A stretch of DNA of 47,215 bases from a virus. The translations under genes and the position numbers were made by a program. The stretch lies in IMG/VR virus record IMGVR_UViG_3300050821_016564, positions 1 to 47,215 of that record; one strand, given 5' to 3'. The notes beneath the pieces were generated by a model. It was not told where the DNA came from. It saw only the letters and a list, made by a program, of their open reading frames with translations, and did not search any database. Below are positions 45,939 through 47,215 of this stretch, in pieces. Numbering within the stretch: the stretch's first letter is position 1; every line of letters starts with the position of its first letter.

Positions 45939-46958
45939 ATGAGAAACTACGCAGGCAACCCGGCCAATAACCCCGCGAACATCCGACTTATTGAGGACTC
46001 GGATCCCCCGAATGCCGCGAACTTCACCGCGGGCATGCAAGACCTGGCGGACCGTACGGCGTGGACGGAGGCAAATGCCATTCTGGCGTCCGGGGGAATC
46101 ATCTCGGGCATTCTCGGCATTTCGGGCGAGCTCGTTCTCTCGGGAACCGCGGTGGCAATCTTTGGAGGAGGCACGAGCGCCATCTTCGAGAGCTCCGCTC
46201 TTCTCGAACTGCAAAGCGGCGCACTTCTCAAGGTCGATGGTGGGGCGAACATCGGGATCGAATCGGGAGGCCTCATTCAGGTCCTCGCCGGAGGTCAGAT
46301 CCAGCTTTTCGGCGCGCAAGGTCTGGTCGGGGGAAGCGCGAGCGCCATTCAGGGCGGCGTGGCCGGCTCGATCGAGTCCCTCGTTGCGGGAGCCTTTCGT
46401 CTGTCGGGGGGCGCCAACGACTGGCAGACGTTCAAGGTCGCGCGAACCCGCAACGTACAGCACTCGTTCAAGCTGCCGCCGAGCGGAACCGCGGCCGGCT
46501 GGGCCGCTACTCCGTTTGCGATCGTGGGGCCAGGGCCAGGCGCGCAAGTCCAAGTGCTTCTCCTCGAGAACCTTCACAACGGAGCGACACTCAGCGCGAT
46601 CAACATCTATTTCGTCGTGCCCGATCCTCATTCCGGAGGCGTGCCGGGGACGATGCCGACGTTCGAGGTCTTCCGCGTCCCGATGATCGGGGGGGCGCCT
46701 CCTACGCCGCAAAGCCTCATGACGGGAGGCGTCCCGTTTTCGTTCCCGACGCCTGCGAGCGGTTCGGCCTGGCATGCGAGCGGCAACTTGCAAAGCCAGT
46801 TCGTGGCGCTTGCGACGGCAGGCCTGAACGTGATCGACACTTCGCAGTACCGCTATTACATCCAACTCGTCGACGAGGACGGCGCCAACGCTGCGGGCAA
46901 TGATTGGTGGAATGCGCAGCTTGACTACGGGGCGATCGTCGACATGAGGTTCCAATGA
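45939..46958 (+). CDS. Tail fibre protein
   Basis: 339 aa. N-terminal attachment region ('NFTAGMQDLADRTAWTEANA'), a Gly/Ser/Ile shaft with 'GGGTSAIFESSALLELQSGALLKV' type repeats (beta-helix-like), and a C-terminal beta domain with 'VQVLLLENLHNGATLSAINIYF' and 'QYRYYIQLVDEDG'. Follows the gp48-like gene. Likely recognises the host surface. Confidence 0.75.
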   Translation: MRNYAGNPANNPANIRLIEDSDPPNAANFTAGMQDLADRTAWTEANAILASGGIISGILGISGELVLSGTAVAIFGGGTSAIFESSALLELQSGALLKVDGGANIGIESGGLIQVLAGGQIQLFGAQGLVGGSASAIQGGVAGSIESLVAGAFRLSGGANDWQTFKVARTRNVQHSFKLPPSGTAAGWAATPFAIVGPGPGAQVQVLLLENLHNGATLSAINIYFVVPDPHSGGVPGTMPTFEVFRVPMIGGAPPTPQSLMTGGVPFSFPTPASGSAWHASGNLQSQFVALATAGLNVIDTSQYRYYIQLVDEDGANAAGNDWWNAQLDYGAIVDMRFQ

Positions 46959-47215
46959 GCAATAACCTTCCCACCGCTCTCGAAACGTTCTTCCGGATTG
47001 TGCCCCTCAATGACGGGATCGCTCTGCCGCCGCGCAAGCTCGTCGACTTTCAGGGGGCGGCATCCGACGACCCGACTTTCCAATACGCCGGGGAGACGGT
47101 CGGACGGACGATCATCGGCGGCGGCGGCTTCTATGCGCCGAGCCTCGTGCCCCCTTCTGTCGCTGATCTGATTTGGGTAAATCAAGGAGGCGCGACCGCA
47201 ACCGATAGCCCGGGG
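46955..47215 (+). CDS. Fibre-region protein, 5' part (continues at base 2)
   Basis: ATG 46955 overlaps the fibre stop (ATGA). 'ALETFFRIVPLNDGIALPPR', then 'GETVGRTIIGGGGFYAPSLVPP'. The frame runs off the end and continues at base 2, the 28-bp overlap counted once, giving 262 aa in total. Confidence 0.85.
   Translation, partial: MSNNLPTALETFFRIVPLNDGIALPPRKLVDFQGAASDDPTFQYAGETVGRTIIGGGGFYAPSLVPPSVADLIWVNQGGATATDSPG
47188..47215. repeat. Terminal direct repeat, right copy
   Basis: Identical to bases 1-28; see the left copy. Removing one copy gives a circle of 47,187 bp. Confidence 0.95.

Noticed and set aside
45258-46955. 565-codon minus frame opposite baseplate and fibre genes
   Set aside because: Mirror frame of well-supported tail genes; Arg/Pro-rich with no recognisable domain.

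Overview
This window is one circle's worth of a GC-rich temperate myophage (Caudoviricetes, contractile tail). The first 28 bases recur as the last 28, and one open reading frame continues in frame from the right end into the left end. The sequence therefore represents a closed or circularly permuted genome of 47,187 bp, cut inside a tail-fibre-region gene. Its attP is intact, so this is the phage form rather than an integrated prophage. Several genes point to a Myxococcota (Polyangia-like) host: a sigma-region-4-like protein of myxobacterial type, a duplicated 'K.EFV.SKP' domain protein, and a Cys-rich D/A-linker lipoprotein. The host call is inference.

Layout. (a) 28.2-47.2 kb, then 1-3.7 kb across the join: late genes on +. 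They run TerS, TerL, Mu-like portal, protease with a nested scaffold, decoration, capsid, gp36/gp37-like connectors, sheath, tube, a -1 frameshifted chaperone, tape measure, baseplate, fibres, then lysis (two membrane proteins, a papain-like peptidase, an Rv2525c-like glycosidase, a transglycosylase-like protein). A structured leader with a terminator precedes them. (b) 3.7-5.1 kb: an opposite-strand lipoprotein (probable moron) and two unknown genes. (c) 5.1-8.6 kb on -: recombination operon with a RecE-like exonuclease and a putative annealing partner, behind a promoter whose -35/-10 spacer is a perfect 17-bp palindrome. (d) 9.1-9.9 kb: divergent repressor/Cro-like switch with a near-identical operator. 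(e) 10-12.35 kb: sigma-like regulator, excisionase-like gene, tyrosine integrase. (f) 12.3-13.8 kb on -: six tandem small paralogous genes. (g) 13.93 kb: attP, the 3' half of a tRNA-Leu(CAG). (h) 14.1-16.9 kb: replication gene carrying an internal iteron origin, RusA-like resolvase, small Zn and membrane proteins. (i) 16.9-21.7 kb: two methyltransferases, three glycosyltransferase-like proteins and an NAD-dependent epimerase. (j) 21.7-24.3 kb: exported or lipidated fibre-like proteins. (k) 24.2-26.1 kb on -: unknown genes with a tRNA-Cys among them. (l) 26.2-28.2 kb on +: small phage genes.

How it works together. The repressor probably binds OL (8.6 kb) and OR (9.6 kb) to silence recombination and early genes. 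Integrase and the excisionase-like protein would act at attP, with the six-gene array lying at one prophage end. On induction the initiator would fire the internal origin. Late transcription would then read through the leader terminator into head, tail and lysis genes. The sugar/methyl cassette next to secreted proteins suggests decoration of virions or of the host surface.

The most novel signals are the six-paralog array, the iteron origin read in shifting codon frames, the paired operators, the late leader with competing hairpins, and the glycan/secreted-fibre block.
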